NCBI GenBank assembly: GCA_913057845.1
Contig: CAJXPC010000010.1
Span: 1 to 15,135, forward strand
Direction: 5' to 3'
Source: an uncultured Pseudomonadota bacterium
Lineage (GTDB): Bacteria; Pseudomonadota; Gammaproteobacteria; Burkholderiales; Eutrophovitaceae
DNA: 15,135 bases
Below, piece by piece: positions 1-6,275 of this stretch. Under the pieces are notes generated by a model, which was given only the letters and a program-made list of their open reading frames with translations, had not been told where the DNA came from and ran no database searches. Each line of letters opens with the position of its first letter. Position 1 is the stretch's first letter. Made by a program: the position numbers and the translations under genes.

Positions 1-47
1 CTACACCTCTCTATTCGTCGGCAGCGTCAGATGTGTATAAGAGACAG
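1..47 (+). other. Nextera adapter, left end (sequencing artefact)
   Basis: This is not genomic DNA. Bases 1-6 (CTACAC) are the tail of the Illumina P5 adapter. Bases 7-14 (CTCTCTAT) are an i5 index, which I recall as S502/N502. Bases 15-28 (TCGTCGGCAGCGTC) are the Nextera read-1 primer part. Bases 29-47 (AGATGTGTATAAGAGACAG) are the 19-bp Tn5 mosaic end. The exact reverse complement closes the window at the other end. Genuine sequence begins at base 48. Any translation that starts inside this block, such as one beginning MYKRQ, carries adapter-encoded residues. Confidence 0.98.
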
Positions 48-749
48 ATTCATTTAGCCGCGCTTCAAATACCTTTTTGTAAAGCAGACCCGATATTGGG
101 AGCGCAGGTTAACGTGGTTGGGACAATCAATGTTTTAGAAGCGGCTCGTCAGTTTGGCATCAAACGTCTTGCTTATGCGAGCTCAATCGCAGCCCATGGA
201 GTATTTGACCCAGATACAATTTCAACACTTTACGGCGCATATAAGTATTGCAACGAGGAAACGGCTAAAGTTTATATGCAGGACTGGGGGGTCCCAAGCA
301 CATGCCTCAGACCGGGTATCGTCTACGGCGTTGGTCGAGACCAAGGCATGAGCTCAAAGACAACTGTCGCAATTCTTGCCGCCGCAATGAAGCAGCCATA
401 CACCATTCCGTTTATAGGGCCAGTGTCCTGGCTACACGCCGGAGAAGTAGCCAGCGCATTCATTGCGTCCGTATCACAACCAAGAAACGAAGCCCGTGTT
501 TTCGATATCAACGGTGTAATTGCGACAGTAGAAGAGTCCATCAAAATCATTGAAAAAATAGAACCAAACGCTAAAATTAGTGTCGATGGTGCCGCACTTC
601 CATTTCCAACAAACCTGTCGGACGAACCGCTACGCGCTTATTTAAGTGACTATGGCTCAGTTGGTCTCGTTCAAGGAATTGAGCACACCTACGACCATTT
701 TTGCCATTTAGTCAGATCAGGCAAGATTGGATCAGACGCATTTGCATGA
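48..749 (+). CDS. NAD-dependent epimerase/dehydratase, 5'-truncated
   Basis: Extended short-chain dehydrogenase (NAD-dependent epimerase/dehydratase family), which acts on sugar nucleotides or related hydroxylated substrates in the cytoplasm. Reading in frame from base 48 there are 233 genomic residues. The N-terminal Rossmann segment with its GxxGxxG NAD motif is missing, because the contig begins at an adapter junction. Visible landmarks are HLAAL near the start (the strand that follows the NAD site in this family), the VNVVGTINVLEAA helix, YASS with the likely catalytic serine, the active-site YGAYK (YxxxK) about 62-66 residues into the genomic part, and LRPGIVYG downstream. The stop is TGA at 747-749, two bases before the soxZ stop on the other strand. 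The substrate cannot be told. Family assignment is firm. The apparent GTG start at 33 is adapter and must be ignored. Confidence 0.9.
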   Translation: MHLAALQIPFCKADPILGAQVNVVGTINVLEAARQFGIKRLAYASSIAAHGVFDPDTISTLYGAYKYCNEETAKVYMQDWGVPSTCLRPGIVYGVGRDQGMSSKTTVAILAAAMKQPYTIPFIGPVSWLHAGEVASAFIASVSQPRNEARVFDINGVIATVEESIKIIEKIEPNAKISVDGAALPFPTNLSDEPLRAYLSDYGSVGLVQGIEHTYDHFCHLVRSGKIGSDAFA

Positions 750-751
750 CC

Positions 752-1081
752 TCAGTCGGACGTCCCTCTGGTGATAAGTGTCGATTTTTGATTTGACTCG
801 CCTTGATTATCGACCCAACTCACCTCGACAGAGTCACCAGGCACGCCACCTCGGAAGTAACAGAATAATGATGGGTTTTTAGACACTCCCCCGCCCCACT
901 CAGCAGACAACACTGTTTTCTCTCCATGACGCACCATCACATTTTTAATAAAGTGCGCGGGAACTAAGGTCCCATCTTTTCTTTTACGAAAACCGGTCTC
1001 CATGTCATGACGAATCAAAACTCGAACGGTCGTCAGACCGCTATCATCACATGCTGCAACAATTCTCATCGGACGTGCCAT
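752..1081 (-). CDS. soxZ: SoxZ, thiosulfate-oxidation carrier subunit
   Basis: SoxZ is the sulfur-compound-chelating partner of SoxY. The SoxYZ heterodimer is the periplasmic carrier on which thiosulfate sulfur is bound and oxidised. The 109-residue product has the usual SoxZ length and shows the family pattern: VRVLIRHDMETGFRK near the N-terminus, PAHFIKNV, a central VLSAEWGGGVSKNPS stretch, and GDSVEVSWVDNQGES near the C-terminus. There is no signal peptide, as expected, because SoxZ travels with SoxY through the Tat system. The start ATG at 1081 has a good Shine-Dalgarno (GAGGG at 1087-1091, 5-base spacer). The gene lies 27 bases downstream of soxY and is clearly co-transcribed with it. 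It ends 2 bases from the stop of the convergent epimerase gene. No other sox gene is present in the window. Confidence 0.95.
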   Translation of the reverse strand: MARPMRIVAACDDSGLTTVRVLIRHDMETGFRKRKDGTLVPAHFIKNVMVRHGEKTVLSAEWGGGVSKNPSLFCYFRGGVPGDSVEVSWVDNQGESNQKSTLITRGTSD

Positions 1082-1108
1082 ACCTACCCTCTGCGAATAA
1101 CCTTAAGA

Positions 1109-1597
1109 TCAACCACCACAACCACCACGAGTCACCTTTATCAGCGTATCAGCGCTAATGAAGCCTTCATCTGTTTTTACCAAAGCAATAACGGATGCAG
1201 TTTCACGCATTTTAATGCGCGTGCGAATAAACGGAACTGCCTCGGGTGACAACTCATAGTAAGCCGCCAACGGTCGCGGATTCTTCTCACAAAGCAACGC
1301 AATTGCACGCACCCGCAAACGCTCATCGACTTTGATGCCCACAGGGACAACAGCACCATTCTCCGCGATTGGTGGCGCGACAAATTGAATGAACCCCCTG
1401 ACGTCCTGAATCACAGGCTGAGATGTTAAGGCGCCGATAGCGGCGGAAAGACTTTCAGCCTCGAACGCCTGATTATTCCAAGTCCAGGTGTTACTGTGCG
1501 CCATCTTCAGAAACCCCACCTCAGATAAGGCTAGTAAGGCACTCAAAAGTCCTGCATCACGCATAAACTGTCTTCTTGAACTATTCATCTTTAACAT
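1109..1597 (-). CDS. soxY: SoxY, Tat-exported sulfur carrier protein
   Basis: SoxY carries the sulfur substrate covalently on a cysteine at the end of a flexible C-terminal arm. The 162-residue product ends in Gly-Gly-Cys-Gly-Gly (Cys160), the diagnostic swinging-arm motif. The N-terminus is a Tat signal: SSRRQFM at about residues 6-12 with the twin arginines at 8-9, then a hydrophobic stretch to about residue 33, with cleavage plausible after the Ala-His-Ser region. The mature domain has the expected VxPVGIKVDE and the PFIRTRIKM strand near the end. The start is either ATG at 1597 or ATG at 1588. Neither has a strong ribosome site, and the Tat motif fits both. It is the first gene of a soxYZ pair. 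SoxAX, SoxB and SoxCD are all absent here, so this may be a stand-alone carrier. Confidence 0.95.
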   Translation of the reverse strand: MLKMNSSRRQFMRDAGLLSALLALSEVGFLKMAHSNTWTWNNQAFEAESLSAAIGALTSQPVIQDVRGFIQFVAPPIAENGAVVPVGIKVDERLRVRAIALLCEKNPRPLAAYYELSPEAVPFIRTRIKMRETASVIALVKTDEGFISADTLIKVTRGGCGG

Positions 1598-1764
1598 TAT
1601 TTAACTTGAAATCCAGAAAGCAAATCAATCACTCTAAATGGTACCGTCAAATTACCGAGTTAAGTGCTGATTGAATCACAAACCTCAACACCTTAACAAA
1701 TAATGTGACAGTCACAGATCAGAAAGGTTTTTCAACCCTCAGATTTCTTACACACAGATGAGAT
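1598..1764. other. Intergenic region upstream of soxYZ with small palindromes
   Basis: This 167-bp gap lies between the GNAT gene and soxY, both on the minus strand, so it should hold the end of the upstream transcript and the soxYZ promoter. I see no convincing -35/-10 pair. It contains two near-perfect odd palindromes: TGATTGAATCA (1668-1678, 5-bp arms) and TGTGACAGTCACA (1704-1716, 6-bp arms), centred 37 bases apart. It also contains a short hairpin with a GAAA loop when read on the minus strand (1723-1740). Either palindrome could be an operator, but this is inference from symmetry alone. Confidence 0.4.
1723..1740 (-). terminator. Possible weak terminator or hairpin after the GNAT gene
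   Basis: Read on the minus strand, GAGGGTT-GAAA-AACCTTT can fold into a seven-pair stem, two of them G-T wobbles, with a GNRA-type tetraloop. It lies 25 bases past the GNAT stop. No U-run follows, so a rho-independent terminator is not well supported. It may only be a stabilising 3' hairpin. Confidence 0.2.
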
Positions 1765-2238
1765 CTAATCAAATTTAGACAAATCTAAACGTAGCGAGAT
1801 ATTTCCACGTGCATACGCATTACTTGTAAGCGGTATTTCAACAAACCCGACCGATTTATAAAGCCCAATCGCCGGCTCCAAAATAGTGTTTGACATGATC
1901 TCTATTTGCGTCGCGCCCAGACCCTTTGCAACTTGAAGAATTTGACGCAACATCACCCGTCCCAAACCAAGGTCTTGGTAACTCGGGGTAACGGCCATCT
2001 TCGAAATCTCATAAGTCGTATCACTGTGTTTTAGTAGGCCACAACACCCCACTGCTATATCCTCGACCATGGCGAATATAATCGCACCACCTGAATCAAT
2101 AAATGATTGCTGAGGGCTCGCGAGCATTTTATGATCTATCTCTTCAGGCTCAAAGAACTCTTCGATCCACTCAAGGTTTAATTCTTTAAAAGCTTCTGAA
2201 TACTGGGGCGAAAATCCTACGATCTCATATTTTTGCAT
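1765..2238 (-). CDS. GNAT-family N-acetyltransferase
   Basis: A 157-residue cytoplasmic acetyltransferase of the GNAT fold, using acetyl-CoA to acetylate an unknown amine. The central strand-loop-helix reads MAVTPSYQDLGLGRVML (about residues 81-97), with the Q-x-x-G-x-G pyrophosphate-binding loop at 88-93. The C-terminal AIGLYKSVGF (123-132) matches the later GNAT motif in which a tyrosine often acts as general acid. Length is typical of a single-domain GNAT. The start ATG at 2238 lies only 16 bases after the upstream SDR stop, so the two genes are probably co-transcribed. No strong Shine-Dalgarno is seen, which fits translational coupling. Substrate unknown. An N-terminal acidic stretch (EWIEEFFEPEEID) occurs in related small GNATs but does not define specificity. 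Confidence 0.88.
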   Translation of the reverse strand: MQKYEIVGFSPQYSEAFKELNLEWIEEFFEPEEIDHKMLASPQQSFIDSGGAIIFAMVEDIAVGCCGLLKHSDTTYEISKMAVTPSYQDLGLGRVMLRQILQVAKGLGATQIEIMSNTILEPAIGLYKSVGFVEIPLTSNAYARGNISLRLDLSKFD

Positions 2239-2254
2239 AGCGCAACGAAATTTC

Positions 2255-3031
2255 TTACATTAAACACTGTAAATCACCGTCGACATTTAACGCTTGCCCG
2301 GAGATTGTTCGACCCAATGGGGACACAATAAATGCGATGAGATCAGCGAGCTGCTGCGGATCAATCAACTCTTTAATAGAAGCCATCGACAACCACGTTT
2401 TTGTGAATTCTTCCGCGGTTTTCCCTGCAATATTCGCTTTCTCTTGAATAACCGCCTGTATTCGTGCCCCATCAACTGGCCCAGGCAAAACCGCATTACA
2501 CCGTATGCCGAACGCTCCTAGTTCCATTGATAGCGACTTAGTGAACCCGACAACACCCCACTTTGCTGCAGAGTACGGCGCCCGATTCGGAAAACCAAAT
2601 CGTCCAGCAGCCGAGGATAAATTAACAATGGACGCATTATTTGATTTTTTGAGATGGTCGACGACAAGACGCGCACAATTAAACTGTCCTGTGAGACAAA
2701 CCTCAATACACCGATCCCAATCATTTGGATCAATCTCATGAAATGCGCCAGTCGGCCCCGCAATCCCCGCATTATTAATTAGGCAATCCAGACCACCCAG
2801 CCCTTGAACAGCTTGCTCAACCATATTGGCAACCGAATCTCGTTTGGATACATCACAAACACCGGTCATCAAGGATGGGTTTTTTTCTTTAGCTGCCTCC
2901 AAGGCTGCGACATCGATATCGCAAATGTAAACTGATGCTCCTTCGGCCAGCAGCCGCTCAGTGATCTTGAGCCCAATACCGCTCGCCCCTGCCGTTACGA
3001 TCACTTTTGCACTGGTTAATTGTAAGTCCAC
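2255..3031 (-). CDS. SDR-family NAD(P)-dependent oxidoreductase
   Basis: Classical short-chain dehydrogenase/reductase, 258 residues from the chosen start. It interconverts a hydroxyl and a carbonyl group in the cytoplasm. Motifs in order are TAGASGIG (cofactor loop, about 13-20), an aspartate-bearing second strand VYICDID that suggests NAD preference, NNAG (86-89), Ser140, Tyr153 and Lys157 in YSAAK, then NAVLPGPV and the C-terminal SGQALNVDGD. The catalytic Ser-Tyr-Lys set is complete. I chose GTG at 3031 because GGGAG sits 6 bases before it (3038-3042). A longer frame from TTG at 3064 lacks a ribosome site and adds 11 residues not typical of the fold. It heads a pair with the GNAT gene and is divergent from the MFS transporter gene. 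Substrate is not inferable. LPGPVDG resembles sugar or polyol and 3-oxoacyl reductase members. Confidence 0.9.
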   Translation of the reverse strand: MDLQLTSAKVIVTAGASGIGLKITERLLAEGASVYICDIDVAALEAAKEKNPSLMTGVCDVSKRDSVANMVEQAVQGLGGLDCLINNAGIAGPTGAFHEIDPNDWDRCIEVCLTGQFNCARLVVDHLKKSNNASIVNLSSAAGRFGFPNRAPYSAAKWGVVGFTKSLSMELGAFGIRCNAVLPGPVDGARIQAVIQEKANIAGKTAEEFTKTWLSMASIKELIDPQQLADLIAFIVSPLGRTISGQALNVDGDLQCLM

Positions 3032-3037
3032 ATTTTT

Positions 3038-3042
3038 CTCCC
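3038..3042 (-). promoter_or_regulatory. Shine-Dalgarno that decides the SDR start
   Basis: On the minus strand GGGAG is followed by a 6-base spacer (AAAAAT) and an in-frame GTG at 3031. This favours a GTG start over the more upstream TTG at 3064, which has no ribosome site. An out-of-frame ATG overlaps the GTG by two bases and leads nowhere. Confidence 0.65.
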
Positions 3043-3081
3043 ACGGTATCTTGTTTGACAGCAATTTAAGTATCTCGTCAG

Positions 3082-3112
3082 TTTATCCGATTTCCAATTT
3101 AAATCCTGACAA
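3082..3112 (-). promoter_or_regulatory. Weak sigma-70-like promoter candidate for SDR-GNAT
   Basis: TTGTCA (5 of 6 to TTGACA) at 3107-3112 and GATAAA (4 of 6 to TATAAT) at 3082-3087, read on the minus strand. The 19-base spacing is longer than optimal. The position, about 50 bases before the SDR start, is reasonable. This is a pattern match only. Confidence 0.2.
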
Positions 3113-3224
3113 CAGAACAACATAGGCGTGTGGCTAACTTACCTAAATACCTCCAAACTAAAACGTGTCACAATGCCGACGCACGAAGCCTAACTCGATT
3201 ATTTATTGTTAACACTTAATAAAC

Positions 3225-4430
3225 ATGGCTCCAAATCCAGTTAAACGTGATGTATTAATTATTGGGTTGATCAGCATTGGTCATGGGGTTTCACACTTCT
3301 TTCACCTCATACTTCCACCCTTGTTCCCTTGGATTAAGGACGCATTTGATTTGTCTAATGCGCAGCTTGGTTTTCTAATGTCAGTATTCTTCATCACCTC
3401 AGGTGTCGGTCAAACTCTAGCTGGATTTTTTGTTGATCGTTACGGAGCAATCCGCGCACTCTTATTGGGACTCACCCTATCCGGAATTGCATCTTTAGGC
3501 TTTTCTCTCAGTTTTAGCTATTTTTCGCTGATTGGATTTGCGTCATTAGCCGGATTGGGGAATAGCGTTTTTCACCCTGCAGATTACTCACTACTAAATA
3601 AAAAAATACATACAAAACGACTGGGGCATGCCTACAGCACGCACGGTATTTCTGGAGCGCTAGGTTGGGCTATCGCCCCTGTTTTCTTAGTTGGGTTAAC
3701 CTCATTATTTAATTGGAGGGTAGCAATCGCTGCCTCATCATTGGTGGCGTTTGGCGCATTGGCGCTGCTCTACATCAATCGCCGCCTTCTATCTAATGAG
3801 AATGAAAGTAGCGATACCGAATTAACACCATCGACCCTCAATGCCAATGGTTTTAAATTTCTCAAACTTAAAGCCGTTTGGATGTGTTTTTCATTTTTTC
3901 TAATATCAGCTCTAGCATTCGGAGGGATTCAAAGTTTCGCCCCAGCAGCCCTATCAACGATTTACTCGATACCCCACACAATGGCAATAGCAGGCATCAC
4001 AACCTACATGCTTGCAAGTGCGGTCGGGCTATTAGTTGGCGGGTTTTTCGCCTCAATGACAGATCACCACGACCGAGTCATCATGCTATCCCTATTTATC
4101 GCTGGTGCCACAGCAATCATAACCGGATTAGGCTTGTTTCAAAGTTGGGCAGTCATTCCTCTCCTAGGAATTATCGGCTTGGGTGCTGGTGTCGCCGGCC
4201 CCTCCCGCGACATGCTTGTTCGCGCAGCAGCGCCGAAGGGATCAACTGGCCGCGTTTACGGCGTTGTTTACTCTGGTTTAGATATTGGACTTGCAATAGC
4301 GCCCTTGATATTCGGGTTGCTAATGGACTTAAATTTATCGATATGGGTATTTATACTTATCGGGCTATTTCAATTTTCTGCCATCCTTGCGGCAACCGAG
4401 GTTAGACATCAAAGATTTGCAACCGTATAA
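3225..4430 (+). CDS. MFS transporter, fosmidomycin-resistance-like
   Basis: A 401-residue inner-membrane transporter of the major facilitator superfamily with about 12 hydrophobic helices split by a central polar loop (about 187-215, rich in Asn, Glu and Ser). Between helices 2 and 3, GFFVDRYGAIRA (67-78) is the MFS motif A. The segment GLGNSVFHPADYSLL (about 110-124) and the early HGVSHFFHLILPPLFP resemble the Fsr (fosmidomycin resistance) subgroup and its uncharacterised relatives. Known Fsr exports a drug, but many relatives sit beside catabolic genes and their direction of transport is unknown. The gene is the first of three on the plus strand, and the next frame opens 3 bases after its stop. 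No Shine-Dalgarno precedes ATG 3225. Transport family is secure. The substrate is not, although the neighbouring enolase-superfamily enzyme suggests an organic or sugar acid. Confidence 0.88.
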   Translation: MAPNPVKRDVLIIGLISIGHGVSHFFHLILPPLFPWIKDAFDLSNAQLGFLMSVFFITSGVGQTLAGFFVDRYGAIRALLLGLTLSGIASLGFSLSFSYFSLIGFASLAGLGNSVFHPADYSLLNKKIHTKRLGHAYSTHGISGALGWAIAPVFLVGLTSLFNWRVAIAASSLVAFGALALLYINRRLLSNENESSDTELTPSTLNANGFKFLKLKAVWMCFSFFLISALAFGGIQSFAPAALSTIYSIPHTMAIAGITTYMLASAVGLLVGGFFASMTDHHDRVIMLSLFIAGATAIITGLGLFQSWAVIPLLGIIGLGAGVAGPSRDMLVRAAAPKGSTGRVYGVVYSGLDIGLAIAPLIFGLLMDLNLSIWVFILIGLFQFSAILAATEVRHQRFATV

Positions 4431-4433
4431 ATT

Positions 4434-5003
4434 GTGCTGCTCATGAACCAAGTTCAAATAAAAATCATTACGCTGTTCGTCGTCGGCATTTTATTAGGTC
4501 CAGCATACCAACTCTATTGCGTATCTTTTTCGGGAGAGGTCCTTAGTACCGTGATGCTTCATCAAAAAAGCGACCGTTGGGTACTCAATGATGGATCGAT
4601 ATTTCGTATCAGTAGGGGCTTGAGCTATCGGCCATTAGAAATTCCACTATCACCAGCTGACAATGATTTGCTCGTCAAAGTTTCTTGTGCGCCAGTGAGG
4701 TGTGGGCAACTCAATGGAGTCACTCTATCGCTGTCTACTGGAACCGCCTTTGTATTTCACGAAAAAATTAAGGTAAGTTCATTGTGGCCCTTCTACACAC
4801 TGACCATGGGCCCGATATCTATTCCTTACCCAGAAAAATTTATGCTTTTAATAGAATCAGCCTCAAACACACCTGATTCGTCAGCATTCTCGTTATCGAT
4901 CAAGAATAACGTTACGTCTCCCAGCCATCTGCTGCTTTGGATAGGGTATGGACTCGTCTTCCTGCCATTGATATTACTGTTTAAAACATTCCGTAAAAAA
5001 TAA
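4434..5003 (+). CDS. Hypothetical two-helix membrane protein
   Basis: I do not recognise this 189-residue protein. It has one hydrophobic helix near the N-terminus (about residues 9-30, ending QLYCV), a polar middle of about 130 residues that is probably periplasmic, and a second helix at about 165-183 followed by a basic tail KTFRKK, which should face the cytoplasm. The middle has short beta-like stretches, several Ser/Thr-rich strands and a Cys85-x4-Cys90 pair that could form a disulfide. The start is either GTG 4434 or ATG 4443. Neither has a clear ribosome site, and the first lies only 3 bases after the MFS stop, implying coupling. It lies between a transporter gene and an enolase-superfamily gene on the same strand, so an accessory membrane role is possible but unproven. 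Confidence 0.7.
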   Translation: MLLMNQVQIKIITLFVVGILLGPAYQLYCVSFSGEVLSTVMLHQKSDRWVLNDGSIFRISRGLSYRPLEIPLSPADNDLLVKVSCAPVRCGQLNGVTLSLSTGTAFVFHEKIKVSSLWPFYTLTMGPISIPYPEKFMLLIESASNTPDSSAFSLSIKNNVTSPSHLLLWIGYGLVFLPLILLFKTFRKK

Positions 5004-5063
5004 AACTCCTGAACGTATTAATATCCTGACTACATAACCCTTTTTATATCCCGAGCAAAAACT

Positions 5064-6197
5064 ATGAAAATCACCAATATAGAAGTTCATATTCTTCAAG
5101 CACCAGACACAGGTAGACCGCATTGGGTCAGCCATTTTATTGTTCCGAGAGCGAATGAAATTCTCGTCAAATTACGTACCGACTCAGGTATCGAAGGTTT
5201 TGGAGTCGCCACAAGCTACACGCCCATCGAAGCGGCAGTCCACTGCTTCAAGACCGGCATCAGCGACCAAATCATGGGCGCCGATCCGCTGGCCACTGAA
5301 AAATTATTTCAAACCTTATTTAACTTGACTCATTCTAGATTGGCGCATGAGAAGGGTTGGGGTAAAGAGGCGTTGATGCGTATCGCTGCTGCCGTAGATA
5401 TTGCCTGCTGGGACATCCTCGGTAAGCATGCAAATCTACCACTCTACAAACTGTTCGGGGGATTTCGCGACGCGATACCGTGTTATGTAACCTGCGCTTA
5501 CTACAGAGACGGTAAGGATCTACTCGAACTTCGGGACGAAATCCAGATGCTTAAAGAACAAGGACACAGAGGATTCAAAGGCAAGGTTGGCGGTGTGTCA
5601 CTCGCGGAGGATATTGAACGTATGGCGGTCATTCGCGAAATTATCGGTGATGACTGTGACTTGATGGTTGATGTCAACCGAGGTTGGGATCTAAGGACCG
5701 CAATAGAGGGGGCAAAACTGCTGGAGCCACTGCGCCCTCGATGGCTGGAAGAGCCCGTACGGTGGGCTGATGACCGCCGAGAACTAAAGATGCTTTCACA
5801 AAAAACCTCGATACCATTATCAGCGGGTGAAAGTGAATTAACGAGCTGGGGTTGTCGATCACTTATCGATGAGCAATCCATTGATATTTTGCAGTTCGAC
5901 TGCACGATGACAGGAGGTTTCACGGAAGGACGAAAGCTGTCAGCTCTTTGCGAACTCAATCATGTACAAGTAGCCCCTCATCATGACTGTTTCATTCATG
6001 CACACATTGTCGCGGGCAGTCCCGCCGGTTGCATTGTCGAATCGTTCACTGACCCTGAGCGGGACCCACTTCAAGCCGAACTCTATGAAAACCCCCCTGC
6101 AATCAAGGAAGGAATGCTTACACTAAATGAAGAGCCCGGTCTTGGGCTTCGTCTATCCGAGGAGGCGGTCGCCAAATTTGGAACTCGAGTCCTGTAA
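5064..6197 (+). CDS. Enolase-superfamily (mandelate racemase type) enzyme
   Basis: A 377-residue member of the mandelate racemase/muconate lactonizing enzyme group, cytoplasmic and Mg-dependent. These enzymes abstract a proton next to a carboxylate, and most characterised ones of this length dehydrate sugar acids. The N-terminal capping domain spans about 1-125. Barrel-domain residues visible are Lys172-Gly-Lys174 (KxK base), metal ligands Asp203 (in DVNRGWD), Glu229/Glu230 (in LEEP) and Glu256 (in AGESE), then Asp279 (in QFDCTMTGG) and His306/His307 (in APHHD), the His-Asp dyad on the opposite face, and a late Glu326. Having both Lys and His bases places it with the mandelate-racemase subgroup. 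It follows the membrane protein by 60 bases on the same strand. Exact substrate unknown. Racemase rather than dehydratase activity is the main alternative. Confidence 0.88.
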   Translation: MKITNIEVHILQAPDTGRPHWVSHFIVPRANEILVKLRTDSGIEGFGVATSYTPIEAAVHCFKTGISDQIMGADPLATEKLFQTLFNLTHSRLAHEKGWGKEALMRIAAAVDIACWDILGKHANLPLYKLFGGFRDAIPCYVTCAYYRDGKDLLELRDEIQMLKEQGHRGFKGKVGGVSLAEDIERMAVIREIIGDDCDLMVDVNRGWDLRTAIEGAKLLEPLRPRWLEEPVRWADDRRELKMLSQKTSIPLSAGESELTSWGCRSLIDEQSIDILQFDCTMTGGFTEGRKLSALCELNHVQVAPHHDCFIHAHIVAGSPAGCIVESFTDPERDPLQAELYENPPAIKEGMLTLNEEPGLGLRLSEEAVAKFGTRVL

Positions 6198-6215
6198 CTT
6201 AGGAGAAACACCGCA

Positions 6216-6275
6216 ATGAAGTGCCGTGCGTGCGCACGAACCAATAAAAATGATTATAACTTGAGGAAATTCTAA
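6216..6275 (+). other. Tiny ORF with a ribosome site, doubtful
   Basis: A 19-codon frame (MKCRACARTNKNDYNLRKF) opens 18 bases after the enolase-superfamily stop. It is preceded by AGGAG at 6201-6205 with a 10-base spacer, and contains a Cys-x2-Cys pair. It runs over the inverted repeat at 6225-6238 and ends inside the last codons of the convergent SDR gene. It could be a chance frame, a gene remnant or a small peptide. I see no way to tell from sequence alone. Confidence 0.12.
6225..6238. terminator. Short GC-rich inverted repeat between convergent genes
   Basis: CGTGCG-TG-CGCACG gives a 5-6 bp GC-rich stem between the ends of two convergent genes (enolase-superfamily on +, SDR on -). Its position suits a bidirectional terminator. 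No T-run follows on the plus strand (ACCAATAAAAATG) or the minus strand, so it may act with Rho or merely stabilise 3' ends. Confidence 0.3.

Larger units (their letters stand above)
3032..3224. other. Divergent intergenic region between SDR and MFS genes
   Basis: This 193-bp gap separates the minus-strand SDR-GNAT pair from the plus-strand MFS gene and must hold both promoters. On the minus strand, TTGTCA (3107-3112) and GATAAA (3082-3087) resemble -35 and -10 boxes, but with a long 19-base spacer. On the plus strand the 40 bases before the MFS start are A+T-rich and contain a GTTAAC palindrome, with no clear -35 box and no Shine-Dalgarno. No strong operator-like inverted repeat is visible. 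Confidence 0.4.

Noticed and set aside
33-47. GTG start giving an epimerase beginning MYKRQ
   Set aside because: These five codons are adapter. The real N-terminus with the GxxGxxG motif is missing from the contig.
752-1597. Complete Sox operon
   Set aside because: Only soxY and soxZ are present. Neighbouring genes show no haem motif, no SoxB-type metallophosphoesterase and no SoxCD.
1704-1716. CRP binding site (TGTGA...TCACA)
   Set aside because: The half-sites match, but the spacer is 3 bases, not 6, which puts them on the wrong helical face for CRP. Kept only as an unspecified palindrome.
3878-4405. 175-codon plus-strand frame within the MFS gene
   Set aside because: It is an alternate frame of transporter codons, rich in Arg, His and Ser, with no recognisable domain. 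The transporter frame explains the region.
5501-5959. 152-codon minus-strand frame inside the enolase-superfamily gene
   Set aside because: It is a serine-rich shadow of a well-supported gene, with no ribosome site or family motif.
6216-6275. 19-codon Cys-x2-Cys peptide gene after the enolase-superfamily gene
   Set aside because: The ribosome site is decent, but the frame is too short to judge, it overlaps the convergent SDR end and runs through an inverted repeat. Listed only with very low confidence.
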